Below, one piece after another: positions 1 to 16,472 of a stretch of DNA of 64,000 nt (position 1 is its first letter; every line of letters starts with the position of its first letter). The position numbers were made by a program, and so were the translations under genes. The notes under the pieces were generated by a model that did no database searches, had not been told where the DNA came from, and saw only the letters and a program-made list of their open reading frames with translations. Source of the DNA: Rhodamnia argentea (Eukaryota > Streptophyta > Magnoliopsida > Myrtales > Myrtaceae); contig NC_063151.1 in assembly GCF_020921035.1 (NCBI RefSeq), positions 24,682,934 through 24,746,933 on the forward strand, written 5' to 3'.

Positions 1-530
1 GCGTACAAACACGCTCTTATTTGTGAAAGTCGAGCGCTTACTCTTGCATCACCGAAAAAATAATCTATTAGACACTTATTAACTTACCATTCTTGTACGG
101 ATTATAGGATTTCCTGAAATTAATTAAGATGCAATGTGTAATGTGAACTCTTTTTTATTCTCTTATCACTAATTTTTCCTATTTTCGCTCGAGAGTATTA
201 CATGCTGCGGCGGAGGGTACAATTGAAAGAATTCTATAAATTCGGGACCAAAAAAGCAACCGTCAACGGAGAAGGACGGTCAAGACGAAGCGCCGACGTC
301 GTTTTTTCCCGCATCAGCAAAGCCGGAATGAAAACTTCGGCTTCCATCTTCTCCCTCCTCCTCCTCCTGCTAACCCAAATCCAACGTTCCAATCTCGTTT
401 TCTAGGGTTTCGGTTCCTGTTGCATCTTGAAGGATCTGGTATTCACCTGATCAATCGAGCCTCCATAGCTAAAACATCCCGTCTAGTCTCGAAAAACCCT
501 AACGGAACTTCTTTGCGCCCGCCCCGAGAC
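1..530 (+). other. Upstream region and leader of the DEAH helicase gene
   Basis: AT-rich up to about position 190, then more GC-rich with a CTC-repeat patch near 350-370, which is typical of a plant 5' leader. The reading frame of the helicase is open back to about 420, but no in-frame ATG occurs before 531, so this part is taken as untranslated. No clear TATA box was identified. Confidence 0.5.
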
Positions 531-3500
531 ATGCCTGCCGCCCCGGCCGCCGATGGCGACGGCGGCTTGAAGAAATTGGAGTACCTGTCTCTGGTCTCCA
601 AGGTGTGCTCCGAGCTCGAGACTCACCTAGGCTTCGGCGACAAGGTGCTCGCCGAATTCATCACCGAGCTGGGCCGGAACTGCGAGACGGTCGACGAATT
701 CGATGCCAAGCTCAAGGAGAACGGGGCTGAAATGCCCGACTACTTCGTACGTACTCTTCTTACTATCATTCACGCGATTTTGCCCCCAAGTGATGGGGCT
801 GATAAGCAGCAGGGGAAGAAAGGCGGCGATGGTGATGGTGGTTCCAAGGGTCCGTTCAAGGCTTTGGGGATTGCTGACAGTAAAGAGAGGGTGAAGGGCC
901 TGGAGAGGGAGCTGGAGTTGGAGGTGCAACAGCGGAGGAGAGAGAGTGGAGAGTATGAGAAGGAAGAGAGAGATAGGGATAGGGACAGGGACAGGGACAG
1001 GGATAGAGAGAGGAGAGAGAGACACCGGGATAGATATGATAGGAGAAGTGACGGAGGGCATAGGGATAAAGAAAGAGACAGAGACAGAGATAGACATAGA
1101 GATAGAGATAGAGACAAGGATCATGAGGAGGATGATAGAAGGGGAAGGCATAGAGATCGGTACGAGAGAAGTCGAAGGGACGGCTATGAAGATCATGAGG
1201 ATGACAGAAAAGACACTGGGGATAGAAGGAATGGTAGGTATGATTCCAATGAACTGGAGCTATATAAGGTTTATAGAGGGAAAGTTTCTAGAGTGATGGA
1301 CACGGGGTGCTTTGTTCAGTTGAGCGACATTAGGGGTAAGGAGGGCCTGGTGCATGTTTCACAGATGGCGACCAGGAGGGTTGCTAATGCTAAGGAAGTA
1401 GTGAAGCGGGATCAGGAGGTTTATGTGAAGGTGATTTCCATCTCCGGTCAGAAATTGAGTCTTTCCATGAGGGACGTGGATCAGGACACTGGAAAAGATT
1501 TGCTTCCACTGAAGAAGAGCGACGGTGATGATGCTTATCGTACTAATCCAACTTCAGGGTCAAGGGATGGGCCTGTTGCCAGAACAGGTCTCTCTGGGAT
1601 TAGAATTGTGGATGAAGATGATGTGGCTCCATCGAGGCGACCCTTGAAGAGGATGAGCTCACCGGAGAGGTGGGAGGCGAAGCAATTGGTGGCTTCAGGT
1701 GTGTTGAAGGTAAATGATCACCCAATGTATGATGATGAAGGGGATGGAATGCTGTATCAGGAGGAGGGTGCTGAGGAAGAGCTTGAAATTGAGCTAAATG
1801 AGGATGAACCTGCGTTTTTGCAAGGACAGACCAGATATTCTGTGGATATGTCACCGGTGAAGATTTTCAAGAATCCTGAAGGGTCCTTGAGTCGTGCTGC
1901 TGCACTGCAGTCTGCTCTTATAAAGGAGAGGAGAGAAGTACGGGAGCAGCAACAGAGAACGATGCTTGATTCTATTCCAAAGGATCTTAATCGTCCTTGG
2001 GAAGATCCCATGCCGGAGACAGGCGAGAGGCATCTCGCTCAGGAGCTCAGAGGTGTCGGCTTGTCAGCTTACGATATGCCAGAGTGGAAGAAGGATGCCT
2101 TTGGCAAAGCATTGACTTTCGGGCAGAGGTCGAAGCTCTCCATCCAGGAACAGAGGCAGAGTTTACCCATTTACAAGTTGAAAAAAGAACTTGTCCAGGC
2201 CGTACATGAAAATCAAGTTCTTGTTGTTATTGGTGAAACTGGTTCTGGAAAAACTACTCAGGTTACTCAGTATCTGGCTGAAGCAGGTTACACCACAAGG
2301 GGTAAAATTGGATGCACTCAGCCTCGTAGGGTGGCTGCAATGTCTGTTGCCAAGAGGGTGGCCGAAGAATTTGGTTGTCGTTTAGGTGAGGAGGTTGGAT
2401 ATGCAATTCGATTCGAGGATTGCACAGGACCAGACACTGTTATTAAATATATGACTGATGGTATGCTTCTTAGGGAGATTCTCATTGACGAGAACCTGTC
2501 CCAGTACTCAGTAATCATGCTTGACGAAGCACATGAGAGGACTATACACACTGATGTCCTTTTTGGACTGCTTAAGCAGCTCGTGAAAAGGAGACCTGAT
2601 CTTCGGCTGATAGTGACATCTGCCACATTGGATGCGGAGAAGTTTTCTGGTTATTTCTTCAACTGCAATATCTTCACCATCCCCGGGAGAACATTTCCAG
2701 TGGAGATTCTTTACACCAAACAACCTGAAAGTGATTATTTGGATGCAGCTCTTATTACTGTATTGCAGATTCATTTGACAGAACCCGAAGGCGACATCCT
2801 ACTTTTCCTGACTGGTCAGGAGGAGATTGATTTTGCTTGCCAATCTCTTTATGAGAGGATGAAAGGATTAGGCAAGAATGTTCCTGAGCTGATTATTTTA
2901 CCTGTATATAGTGCCTTGCCCAGTGAAATGCAGTCAAGGATATTTGACCCAGCACCTCCGGGGAAGAGAAAAGTGGTTGTTGCGACTAACATAGCTGAAG
3001 CATCTCTCACAATCGACGGCATATATTATGTTGTCGATCCAGGGTTCGCAAAACAGAATGTCTACAATCCGAAGCAAGGTTTGGATTCACTTGTCATCAC
3101 TCCTATTTCACAAGCATCCGCGAAGCAACGAGCTGGACGTGCTGGGCGTACGGGGCCTGGTAAATGTTATCGCCTCTATACAGAGAGTGCGTACCGCAAT
3201 GAAATGTCCCCTACCACCGTCCCTGAAATCCAAAGGATTAATCTTGGTCTCACTACTCTTACATTGAAGGCAATGGGTATAAATGATTTGTTATCCTTTG
3301 ATTTCATGGATCCACCATCGCCCCAGGCTCTGATTTCTGCCATGGAACAGCTCTATAGTCTAGGAGCATTGGATGATGAAGGGCTTCTCACAAAACTGGG
3401 AAGGAAAATGGCAGAATTTCCTCTGGAACCGCCCTTGTCGAAGATGCTTCTTGCTAGTGTAGACTTGGGATGCAGTGATGAGATTTTGACCATCATTGCT

Positions 3501-4665
3501 ATGATTCAGACGGGAAACATTTTCTACAGGCCTAGAGAGAAACAAGCCCAAGCAGATCAGAAGAGGGCCAAGTTCTTCCAGCCGGAAGGAGACCATTTGA
3601 CTCTTCTTGCGGTTTATGAGGCTTGGAAAGCAAAGAATTTTTCTGGGCCATGGTGCTTTGAGAACTTTGTTCAGTCTCGATCCCTGAGGAGGGCTCAGGA
3701 TGTCAGGAAGCAGCTCCTCACCATCATGGACAAGTATGTGTTCACATTTGTCTTTCAAAATTTTTGTTCTGCTTCCAAATTGCAGTATAATTTGTTGCTG
3801 TTGTTGTATAAGCTTGTTTTTCCTGATCCATATTTTCAAGATCCCAAGCATATTTATACAACATGTTAATATGACTTATTGGTGATTAGACTTTACTAGC
3901 TACTTCCTTTGGCTCTGTTGAGTACCCATCTTGTTGCGTCAATTTATACAACATGTTAATATAACATGTTCAATAATGCTGCCCATAGATCATATTGTTA
4001 TTTGTGTTGACTTGAACTTGTGTTGTTTGTTATATTGATTGTTTCCATCCTTAAGAAAAGGTAACGGAGGTGAACTGTGTGGAATATCATTAAATGGATC
4101 TAAATGCACTCATTTTTCTCCTACTTCTTCTGTAGGTATGATTGTGTGCTATTTGCTTTTGAGCTACAGACTGAGTCATGTCTGGAGTTCTGCATACTTA
4201 TTGTCATCACACCTGACTTTTGTGCCTTAAGGAGCACTCAGGTTAATTTGATTTTTGACAATGCATTTCAGGTATAAATTGGATGTTTTCGGTGCTGGAA
4301 AGAACTTCACAAAGATAAGGAAAGCAATCACAGCAGGGTTTTTCTTCCATGCGGCGCGAAAAGACCCCCAAGAAGGTTACAGAACCTTGGTTGAGAATCA
4401 ACCAGTCTATATACATCCAAGTAGTGCTCTCTTCCAGAGACAGCCTGACTGGGTTATTTACCATGAGCTTGTCATGACCACAAAAGAGTATATGCGTGAG
4501 GTAACTGTTATTGATCCTAAGTGGCTTGTGGAATTGGCGCCAAGATTTTTCAAAGTTTCAGATCCCACCAAGATGAGCAAGCGGAAGCGTCAAGAACGTA
4601 TCGAACCTCTTTATGACAGATACCATGAACCCAATTCCTGGCGTCTCAGCAAAAGGCGTGCTTGA
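531..4665 (+). CDS. DEAH5: DEAH-box pre-mRNA splicing RNA helicase, PRP22/DHX8 type
   Basis: Two coding exons: 531-3733 and 4272-4665, joined across a 538-bp GT-AG intron (phase 2), giving about 1198 residues; family members are about 1170-1200. Start is the first in-frame ATG, followed by [12 protein letters not shown]. An Arg-Asp/Arg-Glu repeat tract lies at about residues 145-240. An S1 RNA-binding domain follows at about 248-320 (GLVHVSQM). Helicase motifs are GETGSGKTT near 567, DEAH near 664, SAT near 695 and QRAGRAGR near 865, with the C-terminal OB-fold region ending in exon 2 ([14 protein letters not shown]). PRP22 helicases release spliced mRNA from the spliceosome in the nucleus; that role is taken from the family. 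No damage is seen. Intron reading-through would stop soon after 3733, so the splice is needed for the conserved C-terminus. Confidence 0.95.
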
Positions 4666-4706
4666 CTTGTATGATTTGCATTTCTGTCTGAGTAGTCCTC
4701 CATTTT

Positions 4707-4960
4707 GCTTCATAGTGTAAATGTTTATATCTTACTTTTTGCAGAAGGTAATTTGTAGAACTCCTTCGCTGAGGCATAATGAATACAATAACTTTTCTGG
4801 TTTGATGGGCATCTTGTCTTTCTGTTTTCTGTTGCTTCATAGTGTAAATGTTTATATCTTACTTTTTGCAGAAAGTAATTTGTGAACTCCTTTGCTGAGG
4901 CATAATGAATACAATAACTTTTCTGGTTTGACAGGCATCTTGTCTTTTTGTTTTCTGTTG
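4707..4960. repeat. Tandem duplication, two copies of about 127 bp
   Basis: The block starting GCTTCATAGTGTAAATG at 4707 recurs at 4834 with only a few differences, and the second copy ends where the same GCTTC start recurs at 4960. It lies just after the helicase stop codon and is probably within its 3' UTR or just beyond. Both copies contain a CTTTTTGCAGAA stretch that resembles a splice acceptor. Confidence 0.85.
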
Positions 4961-6490
4961 CTTCCTATTGAACTTTTTGAGTTGAACAACACATTAAGCT
5001 TGTATTAATGATAATCCTCAAGGACGTACTGGTTTTGATGATTAAAGTAGTTGAGGATGTTTGACAGTAGCTTGTCACAAGCATGTGCCCCTCCCCCTGG
5101 AGATAATAGTTGGGTCCTTTGAGTTCTATCTACATATAAGATGTGTTGGTGTTTTGGATGTGTTTAGGGATGGTCTTGGACTAAGAACTCTGAGAAGTGT
5201 TCACTACCTATCAAATAAGAAAATGACGGATCTTCTATTCCTTGGCCATGTGAGGATTTAAGAGTTCCACTTATTCAGTTGGAAATTGTTGGTGCCTGGA
5301 TGTAAATTTATCATAAAGGGCGAAGCTAGAAGAGGATAAGTTTGATGTTCATAAAACATGTGAAGAGAGGGGTTCCTGGTTGCTTTTTGTTGACTGCCTT
5401 CAAATAATGCTCTGGCTTGTGATGGAATTGCCAGTGTTAGGAGGTTCTGCCTGTGAGGCTTCATAAATTCTCTACTGCTATGTGATGTTGCTAGTTAATT
5501 TTCAATCGGTACTGTTATTTTTGTTTGGCCTTTCACTCTAATGACCAAGAATGCAACCTATTTCACTCCCCAGTAGGAAGACCAGAATCAGAAGATTTTT
5601 AATTGTCCTTTTGAGATGCATAGACTTTGACCTCACTTACAGCTATGAGGTTGGAAGGATGTTAGTTTTCTCATGCTATGTAGAATCTTCAATGGAAAAG
5701 GAATTGGGAGATTTCCTGTTCATTGCTTGTATGCATAATCTTCAAAGGAAGATGAATTGGGAAGATTTCCTGCTCATTGTGAATTTTCTTGGGTAAAAGA
5801 CGAGTCAAAAGGGAGGGTAAGAGCAGATGATTTACTTTTGCTGGGATCTAGTATGCCAAGTTTTCTCTATGTTGTTGCCTTTCCCATGGTGATCTTCTTG
5901 TTGTTAAATTCCTCCACGGTGTTGTTTTCCTGGATAACAGGCGTGAAGATTTTCTTATTGATGATATTGATATTAAGGATAGTGGGATATTGGGGATGGT
6001 GAGTAGTGACGATATTGATTGCTACCACGAGACGGAGGTGGGAGCTTCTATTGCTAACTATGGATATAATGGCTATTTTATCTTCTTCTTTTTTAATTTT
6101 CTTCTTGCATGCTGTGGCTTTTCTTACTAGGGCTTTGTTTGGGAAGTTGCAGAGGGGGAGAAAATGAGAGGTGGGTGTGGAAAATGTGGTAGAAATTGAA
6201 ATTTTTGTGAGAAGAAAGTCGAGGGAAAATCAAAAACTTTCCTCCATGTCTTCTCATCTGAAATCCACATCCTTTGAAACATAGCATTAGTATCCTACTA
6301 TTCTTTTGGTACTTAGGAGTTATCTTGATCTTTGCCAAATAGGTGTTTTTTCTTTTTTTTTGAGCTGCAGTGACTACAATTATGCATCCATCCGGATATT
6401 TGATTCTGTTCGTGACTAACACCTCCAGCTAGGTTTAGCATTTGTGCTTCAGCAACTAAAGTTAAATATTGTCAGGTTACTGTTGTTGTT
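4961..6490. other. Intergenic region, no gene recognised
   Basis: No open frame here resembles a known protein. A short imperfect direct repeat with a 53-bp offset is visible around 5684-5790 (AATCTTCAATGG versus AATCTTCAAAGG, each followed by a GATTTCCTG block). Confidence 0.6.
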
Positions 6491-6498
6491 ATTTACAC

Positions 6499-7211
6499 TA
6501 GGGGCGTGCATGGTCCGGGCCGGTCCGGGCCGGTCCGGTACCGGCATGGAACCGGGGACCGGACCGTAGTCCCGGTCCCCATATTTTCAGGACCAAGGAT
6601 AGGACCGGGACCGGCGGTTCCGGTCCGGACCGGTCCCGGTCCGGTCTCGATCCCGGCCCAGAGGGACCGCTAACTATTGAAAATCTAGTCAACTTAATAA
6701 ACTATGCCATGGTAAAAACACAGCGACTCGCAATGACTTCTATGATCGACGAACTTGACCAAAATGTTCGAATTCAATACCAAATCCAGCCATTACATGA
6801 TAAAAACATCACCAATCGCACTCAAAAAAGCCTGCAGAGAGAAAAGATGATCAAAAACAAGATGGAAAATAAAACTAAAAAGAGAGTTTTGAAGAGGAGA
6901 GTGCGATCATGCAAGGTTGGGAAAAAAAATGGACAGTGGACTTTTATTATTTTGTTTTGTTTTCAATTTTTTTTTTGCAATTGTATATATTTATATATAA
7001 ATAATTATATATTATTGGCGGTCCGGTCCTGTCCCAATACAAGAAACCCGAGGATGGACCGCCCGTCCCACCGGTCCCATTTATTGGGACCGGGGACCGG
7101 ACCATCCACCTCAAGGACCGGACCATCCACCTCAAGGACCGGACCAACCCGGCCGGTCCGGGCCGGTCTCGGGCTGGTCCGGGCCAGTCCGGTCCAGTTT
7201 GCACACCCCTA
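6499..7211. mobile_element. Non-autonomous hAT-type transposon, 713 bp
   Basis: The element begins TAGGGGCGTGCA and ends TGCACACCCCTA, so the ends are inverted repeats of about 11 bp with one mismatch. It is flanked by a perfect 8-bp direct repeat, ATTTACAC, at 6491-6498 and 7212-7219. An 8-bp duplication and a TAGGGG terminus are typical of the hAT superfamily. Both subterminal zones are dense in GGTCCGG and CCGGACC motifs, while the centre is AT-rich. The centre has an open frame of about 160 codons with no transposase motifs that I recognise, so it must rely on enzyme supplied elsewhere. Confidence 0.88.
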
Positions 7212-7219
7212 ATTTACAC

Positions 7220-9411
7220 CCGCAGCTAGGTGAGCATCATGCTGCACTTAGAATTTTCCTGTTTTCCGTTCGGTTGTAGATCATGATCAACTCTATATAT
7301 GATTGTTCCTCTAAACCACGATGTAGGATTGGTGAAGAAAATGGAATTGAGAAGCATGCTGCGCTTTCTTGTGTAGAAAATCATGTGGGTTTTGAGGGAC
7401 GGCAGCACGTTTCCTGTTATTTTTAGCAATGTCAATGACTAAAGTAAAGCTAAGTTGCCCAGGTTATCTGTTTATATGACGTGACTTATATATTGGGTCG
7501 GATCAGTAGCTGGTTGCGGTCTGGTTGGTCAACATCAAATACTTTGAAATGGTTGTGGGCACCTCCAGCAGATCGCTTTTGATACTGCAGAGACAACGAA
7601 AGCGCATTCCATTCCATTTGAATTGGTTAGTCAGGCGATGCCGTCCTGTTGAATGTTGGATGTTATGCTGCTAGATAGACCTTTCTGTGATAAGCAAGCG
7701 TATCTCGACATCCGAAATACATGGTTTGCCATGGCATTTTGTCATTACTTCCGATGACTTCGATAATTTGCATTTCTTCCTGCCTCAGTCTATTTAAGAG
7801 TGTGCTTTTTAGGAATACACCAGTAAGTCGCTGGAGAGCGCTTCAGTTTGTTCTTACAATTGCCTTGGTCTGTCTCCGTGATCCAGATTGGCCTTTAAAA
7901 ATTGCCTTCCCTTATTAGCTCTATGCTACAAATTAGGGACTGGCAGGATTAGGGAGAAAGAATACGCCGGATTTGCGGGGTAAAAGAATGATACATTTCC
8001 TTTCAAGGCTGTCATTCTTACATAGAAAGCATTTTTAAAGCACAGAATCTGAGGGTCCTGTTTCAAATCCTTAAACAATGTGACGAATCTGATGACTCTT
8101 AGGTTTGTTTTAGTGTTTTCCTTGCTTTATACTCTTTGAGCTGATGAGGCTTTAGATGCTCGCACTACCCGGAATTCTGCAGCAGTTCTTCTCTTCATAA
8201 ACAAACTAAGAATCGATTCTGCACCGCCGTTCTCTTTTCCAAAAAGCTAAGCATCGCAAATGACTCGCAAATTTAGAATCCACTAATGACTCCCAAATGC
8301 TACTAAAGAAGATAATGACCACCCTCTGAGTTAAAATCCACATGACCATTTGCCGAAAGTTTATGCCCCTTGCTAGCGTAAACCTCATCCCTGGTCGGAC
8401 ATTCCGCGGGATTTTACCCCCCTCTCTACGGACAAATTTGCGACCGAGCGAAGAATGGAGCAGGACTACCGTGTGTTGGCAACACAAGTTCAAGCTGGCG
8501 GCTCAAGAATGTCAGTGTTTCGGAATTGGAGTCATTTCATCTCCATGCATGAACGAACGTAGGTGTCAAATGTATTAGACAAAACTTTGGAAAAAATAAA
8601 AGCCCTTTATCGCCATTCAGTTTCACTTGTTGGCGCTTCTTCTCCCGCTCAAATATGTCTGTACGTCGCAAAACGAAGGTTAAAAGGATAGTCAAGTGCT
8701 TAGTTTATAATTCGGAGTGTTAAGTGCGGTAATCCTAATAGTGATGGCGGTGAAATGCGTTGTTCCCTTCTACATTTGACCCCAATACATGATCAGGAGG
8801 ACATCCAGTAACCTCCTCAACATCTGACTCAGATCGATTTGCCTCACCCGCTGTGAATAAGTATAGTTTATGTCATTCGCTGAACTCTCTTCCAAGTTCC
8901 AACCAACCATGTAAAGTAAGTAGAGTTCTTAGACCGAAAAAACGTAAGTATAGTTCCAGTGTCTCCATCTTTCTAGGAAAGAGCCCAATGTCCTGGGAGA
9001 ATCAAATTACCCAGTCTGGCGAATCGCATCGAGATATGCAAGAATAAGGCGATGTAGATTTCGGTTGGTCACAGCTTGAAAAAAGTGGCTCCAGTTTCAC
9101 GCAATGGTTGAAATATCATTCAGCTGCAATCTTTCTGGAAGAATAGAGGACTGGCACCGGCCATTCTCCTTTAATTCCCTTGAGCAAGCACACTGCCAGG
9201 CAATCTCCTCCATAGCTTTTTTCATCTTTCCCTCCCCAGCATACTTGTTTATTCTCTCTGGATACTTCTTTGAGAAATGTAATCCACATGGAACCCACAG
9301 CACAATCTTTTTTTATTCAGTAAAAAGGAGCTCCACATCTGTCTCCGGTGCCTTCTGGTACTTGGAAGCAGGCTCTCTCTCTCTCTCTCTCCTGCAAATC
9401 ACTGAATCACT
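7220..9411. other. Intergenic region, no gene recognised
   Basis: Only short open frames without recognisable domains. No repeats with clear ends were found. The last 100 bp contain CT-rich sequence that leads into the leader of the next gene. Confidence 0.5.
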
Positions 9412-9461
9412 CTCTCTTTCCTAGCTCAACTCTGCAGAGAGAGAGAGATAGAGGTTACAAA

Positions 9462-9920
9462 ATGAAAATGAAGCTTCTTGTGTGGTTGTTTTTCGTAGTG
9501 TCTGTTCAAACCATTCTGATCTTGGCTGTTGAATGCTTCTCCGATCCATCCATCTCAACCCACAATACACAAGGACGGAAAGTTCGAGGTAGGGATGTCT
9601 TTCCTCTTCATCCTTTCATTGCCACGCATTAGTGTCCTATAAATGGTCAGAAGCCAGCATTTACTCCTGTGGAAAATGCTGCAGCAAGTTATGCAGGTTT
9701 GAACGAGACCGGTGGATTTTTGGGAACTGCTGATGGGAGCCTCCCTGTGATTTCTGTTACGAGAAAAGGTTCAAAAGGGAAGGGAGCTTATGGTGGTGCA
9801 AATATGGTCCATCGACCACCGCGTATGAGAAATGCAGCATCGTCCTCTGCTGCACCTCCTTTCTTGGTATTCTCGGCTATGTTGGCGACTGTCAGTTTGA
9901 TCTATCCTTGTCGCTTTTAA
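9462..9920 (+). CDS. Small secreted protein, possibly GPI-anchored, copy 1
   Basis: I do not recognise the family by name. Proposed exons are 9462-9588 and 9658-9920, about 129 residues. The N-terminus is a strong signal peptide (MKMKLLVWLFFVVS). The middle holds VISVTRKGSKGKGAYGGAN, and the C-terminus is a small-residue stretch followed by a hydrophobic tail (PPFLVFSAMLATVSL) as in GPI-anchor signals. The leader is rich in GA repeats. Frame note: the acceptor at 9651, which the second copy also has, does not match the phase of the donor here; the next AG (exon from 9658) restores it. Compared with copy 2 this exon 1 lacks two bases. The intron of about 69 bp is very short, so the splice model is provisional. 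Confidence 0.55.
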
Positions 9921-10698
9921 GGGGCCCACTATGCTTGTCGTACATCGCAATCTGGGACCGTATATATGCTCAGCCTCGCGTTTGTGCTTCCCAATATTGC
10001 CTTCTTTGGGAATTTGACTGTTGTTTTAGTCTATTGATGTTATGGCGGTTGGTTGTGTTACTGTTGTGTTATGAGCAGAACTTCCTGGGATACAAGTCTA
10101 GCAAGTCTTAGCTCTTAACCTTGATAATTTGATTCTTCATACCAGGTTTTTTTCTGTTGCTCTCTTTTCTTTAGACCTGCCAGCCCCACTGATGGTTAAG
10201 GCCAAGTCTCCTAACGCTTCTTGGGCCATCAATGGGAAGGCTCAACCAATACGATGGTATTCAAATGCAACCTTAGAAATGATTGCCAAGCAACTTGTTC
10301 AAATTCGAGAACTTCCAACTTCAATGATGCATTTGTATTTCAGCAGGCAAAAGTGGACATAGCTCACAGACCTGCTAGTCCTTATAGAGTCAATTAGGAC
10401 CTTCATATCAGAAGTAGCTCTCTGGTTGCGTTGTTCATTGAGGCCAGTTTAACATCTCATCTTTGACAAATCTCAGGAATCAAAAGCAGAAAAGCATATC
10501 TAGCTTTAGATTGTAAATTGTAACTTCAAAATATAGTACAAATTCTGTGAGCCCTGTGCGATGCATGTAGGGATCCCATTGCGGCGTACAGCCGCATTGG
10601 TGCACTTTGCATTACGAATGAATGACATGCGCAAAAGATTTCTTTGATGAAACTAGGTAGAAGGAAAGAAGAAACATCTTTTCCATTGGTATTAGAAC
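9921..10698. other. Spacer between secreted-protein gene and HCT, with HCT 3' UTR
   Basis: About 10460-10698 is conserved in the second copy (27530-27763) and is probably the HCT 3' untranslated region read on the minus strand; it includes a small palindrome-rich part (GCGGCGTACAGCCGC). The part at about 10180-10440 is missing from the second copy. It has an open frame without recognisable domains. Confidence 0.5.
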
Positions 10699-14370
<3,672 letters not shown>

Positions 14371-16472
14371 TTTTTTTCGATTCCTAAATTTAGGTTAAAA
14401 CTAAAATTTTGAAGACATAACATGTTGAGGCGGGCTTAAAGTCAATTTCTTATGATAATTGATGGCCGAGCCCACTAGGAGATAGAAGTATAATCGAGAA
14501 GAGCTAAATAAAAAGATTACCAAATAAAGCCGTCAATATATGGGTGATTGTTGATTTCCAACTTCAATTATGTGCATTTTGTCGATATTAATTCGCGTAG
14601 AAATCCTTACTTTATGACGAACATTTAATTTCTCGGACACTTTCTCTCGTATGAGATGCGAATTTAGAGGTTCACCTTTTAAAACAAGATGGTTGATCCA
14701 ATGATAATAATAAATAAAATATACGATAATGTTTCTTTTTTTTTTTTTCATTTTGTGATTTGTAAAGTTTATGACGAGGTGTTAATTACATCCATTGCCA
14801 AAGTTGCAAGGTTGGTAGGTTTGTTGAGCAGATCCTTTTCTCATAACCCGAAAGTGCATGCGTAAAGATCCAATTACCTATAGATCGATGAAGGATCCAA
14901 TTACCTGTATTGAAACAACAGGACTAACCTCATCAAGATAAAATTTTCAATCGAATTTTTCCCTTTTCGAAAAGTTATTTTTTAGGAAAATGAAAATGTT
15001 TTCTGGTTTTTGGCTACAATAAAAAAAAAAACTCTGGAAAATATTTTCTGTCATTTGGTACGGAAAATTGGATTTGATTTTCTTTCATAGACTCATTTTA
15101 ATAATTTTTTGTTTTTCTGTTTTTTCTTTGCATTTTTTTTTAAAAAAATCAAAATTTTTAAGTATTTATCTTTTTCTCTCTCTCTTTTTTTTTTGCTTTT
15201 TGCCCTTTTGGTTTCGGCTAGTCACGGACTACGATGACAGCTAGCAATTGGTTGTAGGTGAGCTCGAGGCTCGGCCGATCCAAGTGATCTTGGGCTCGTC
15301 CGAGGCTCGCGAGCTCAGGGCTTGCCAAATTCTAGCAGATGTTGCACAAGCCATATGGGAAATGCATTTCTCTTGCATCAGTATCCCTAAAATGCTCCAG
15401 ACGTCTTTCAAACACTGTCAAATTACTCAAACATAAAATCTAAGATCTCTCCTTATGTTCGAAAAATTGTAAAACCGCTCTTGATCATTCTGAAATGAAG
15501 GATATGATATGACTCAGACAAAAAAAAAAAGGCATATATTATGACATGAGGGGGCAAGAACAACGATGGATCATGGGCAATTACCGAATCGAGAAAGAGC
15601 TTTTTCAAAGATGATTAGAACAACCGTCCACAACAAGAACAGTGGCCCCATTGAGAAAGAAGTCTCCATCAATACGTATGGCCTATCCTTACTTAAATAA
15701 GAGGAAGCAAACCTTCAAAAGAAAATTAAATAATAATTGTAACTGGGCCTTGTAATCTTTGGTGATTACGATAAATTGTAGCTAGGGCTCGTCGGCCTTG
15801 GGCGAGCCCGAGATTGCTGGGACCAGCCAAGCCTCAAGCTAGTTGACCCACGTCATGACCAATTATTGGGCTGCCGGCTGCCACCGAGGTCCGCGGTTGG
15901 CGGATGATGGAGGAAGAGGCGGCGGGCGGAGGAAGGAGGAGGTAGAAGGAGGACAAAAAAAAAAAAAAAACGAAAAAGGAGAAGGGAAAAAAAGAAAAGA
16001 AAAAAGTACAATTTTCCAAATTTTGAAAAACAAATGAAAAATGAAAAGAAAGGAAAAAAGTAATTATAAAGAAAGGAAATGTGAAAGAGAGGAGAAAGAA
16101 AAGATAAGGAAAATGTTTTCCTCTTCTCAAAACGTAGAAAATATTTTACCACTTTTGAAGGGATTTTTTTTCCATGAATGAAAAATGTTTTCCTAAACTA
16201 GCTTATTTTTCGCGAGTTAAACGTTGAAAAATCTGAAATACGTTTCCCTGGAAGTTTTTCGCGAAACAAACGAGATCTTAATCTAATTGCTGGTGCTATT
16301 TAGAGTCGCACATTATTAAGGCCATACCTCAAATATTTTGAAGTTTGCACCTAGTGAGATTATCTTTCAGTTCGCTCTTATCGTCTATCTTTTAGTATTA
16401 TTATAATAAATCATGATTTATGTTATATCCAAATGGTGGCATATGAGAGCATCTTGGGATATGAAGATTTTA
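14371..16472. other. AT-rich repeat-like region, no gene
   Basis: Long A and T runs. From about 14950 to 16270 the outer parts are rich in GGAAAATATTTTC-like blocks that are inverted relative to one another (for example GGAAAATGTTTTC near 16108), and the right end reads TTTCGCGAAACAAACG. The inner part has GAGGCTCG/CTCGGCC-rich patches near 15260-15320 and 15780-15840. This looks like a degraded non-autonomous terminal-inverted-repeat element, but I could not define ends or a target duplication. Confidence 0.35.

Noticed and set aside
627-1196. Long minus-strand open frames opposite the helicase N-terminus
   Set aside because: They are the reverse reading of the Arg-Asp repeat tract and give only Ser/Leu or Ile/Ser/Pro repeats.
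6709-7212. 167-codon open frame in the hAT element
   Set aside because: It has no hAT transposase motif (no dimerisation domain or catalytic DDE context) and its last third is the reading of the GGTCCGG array.
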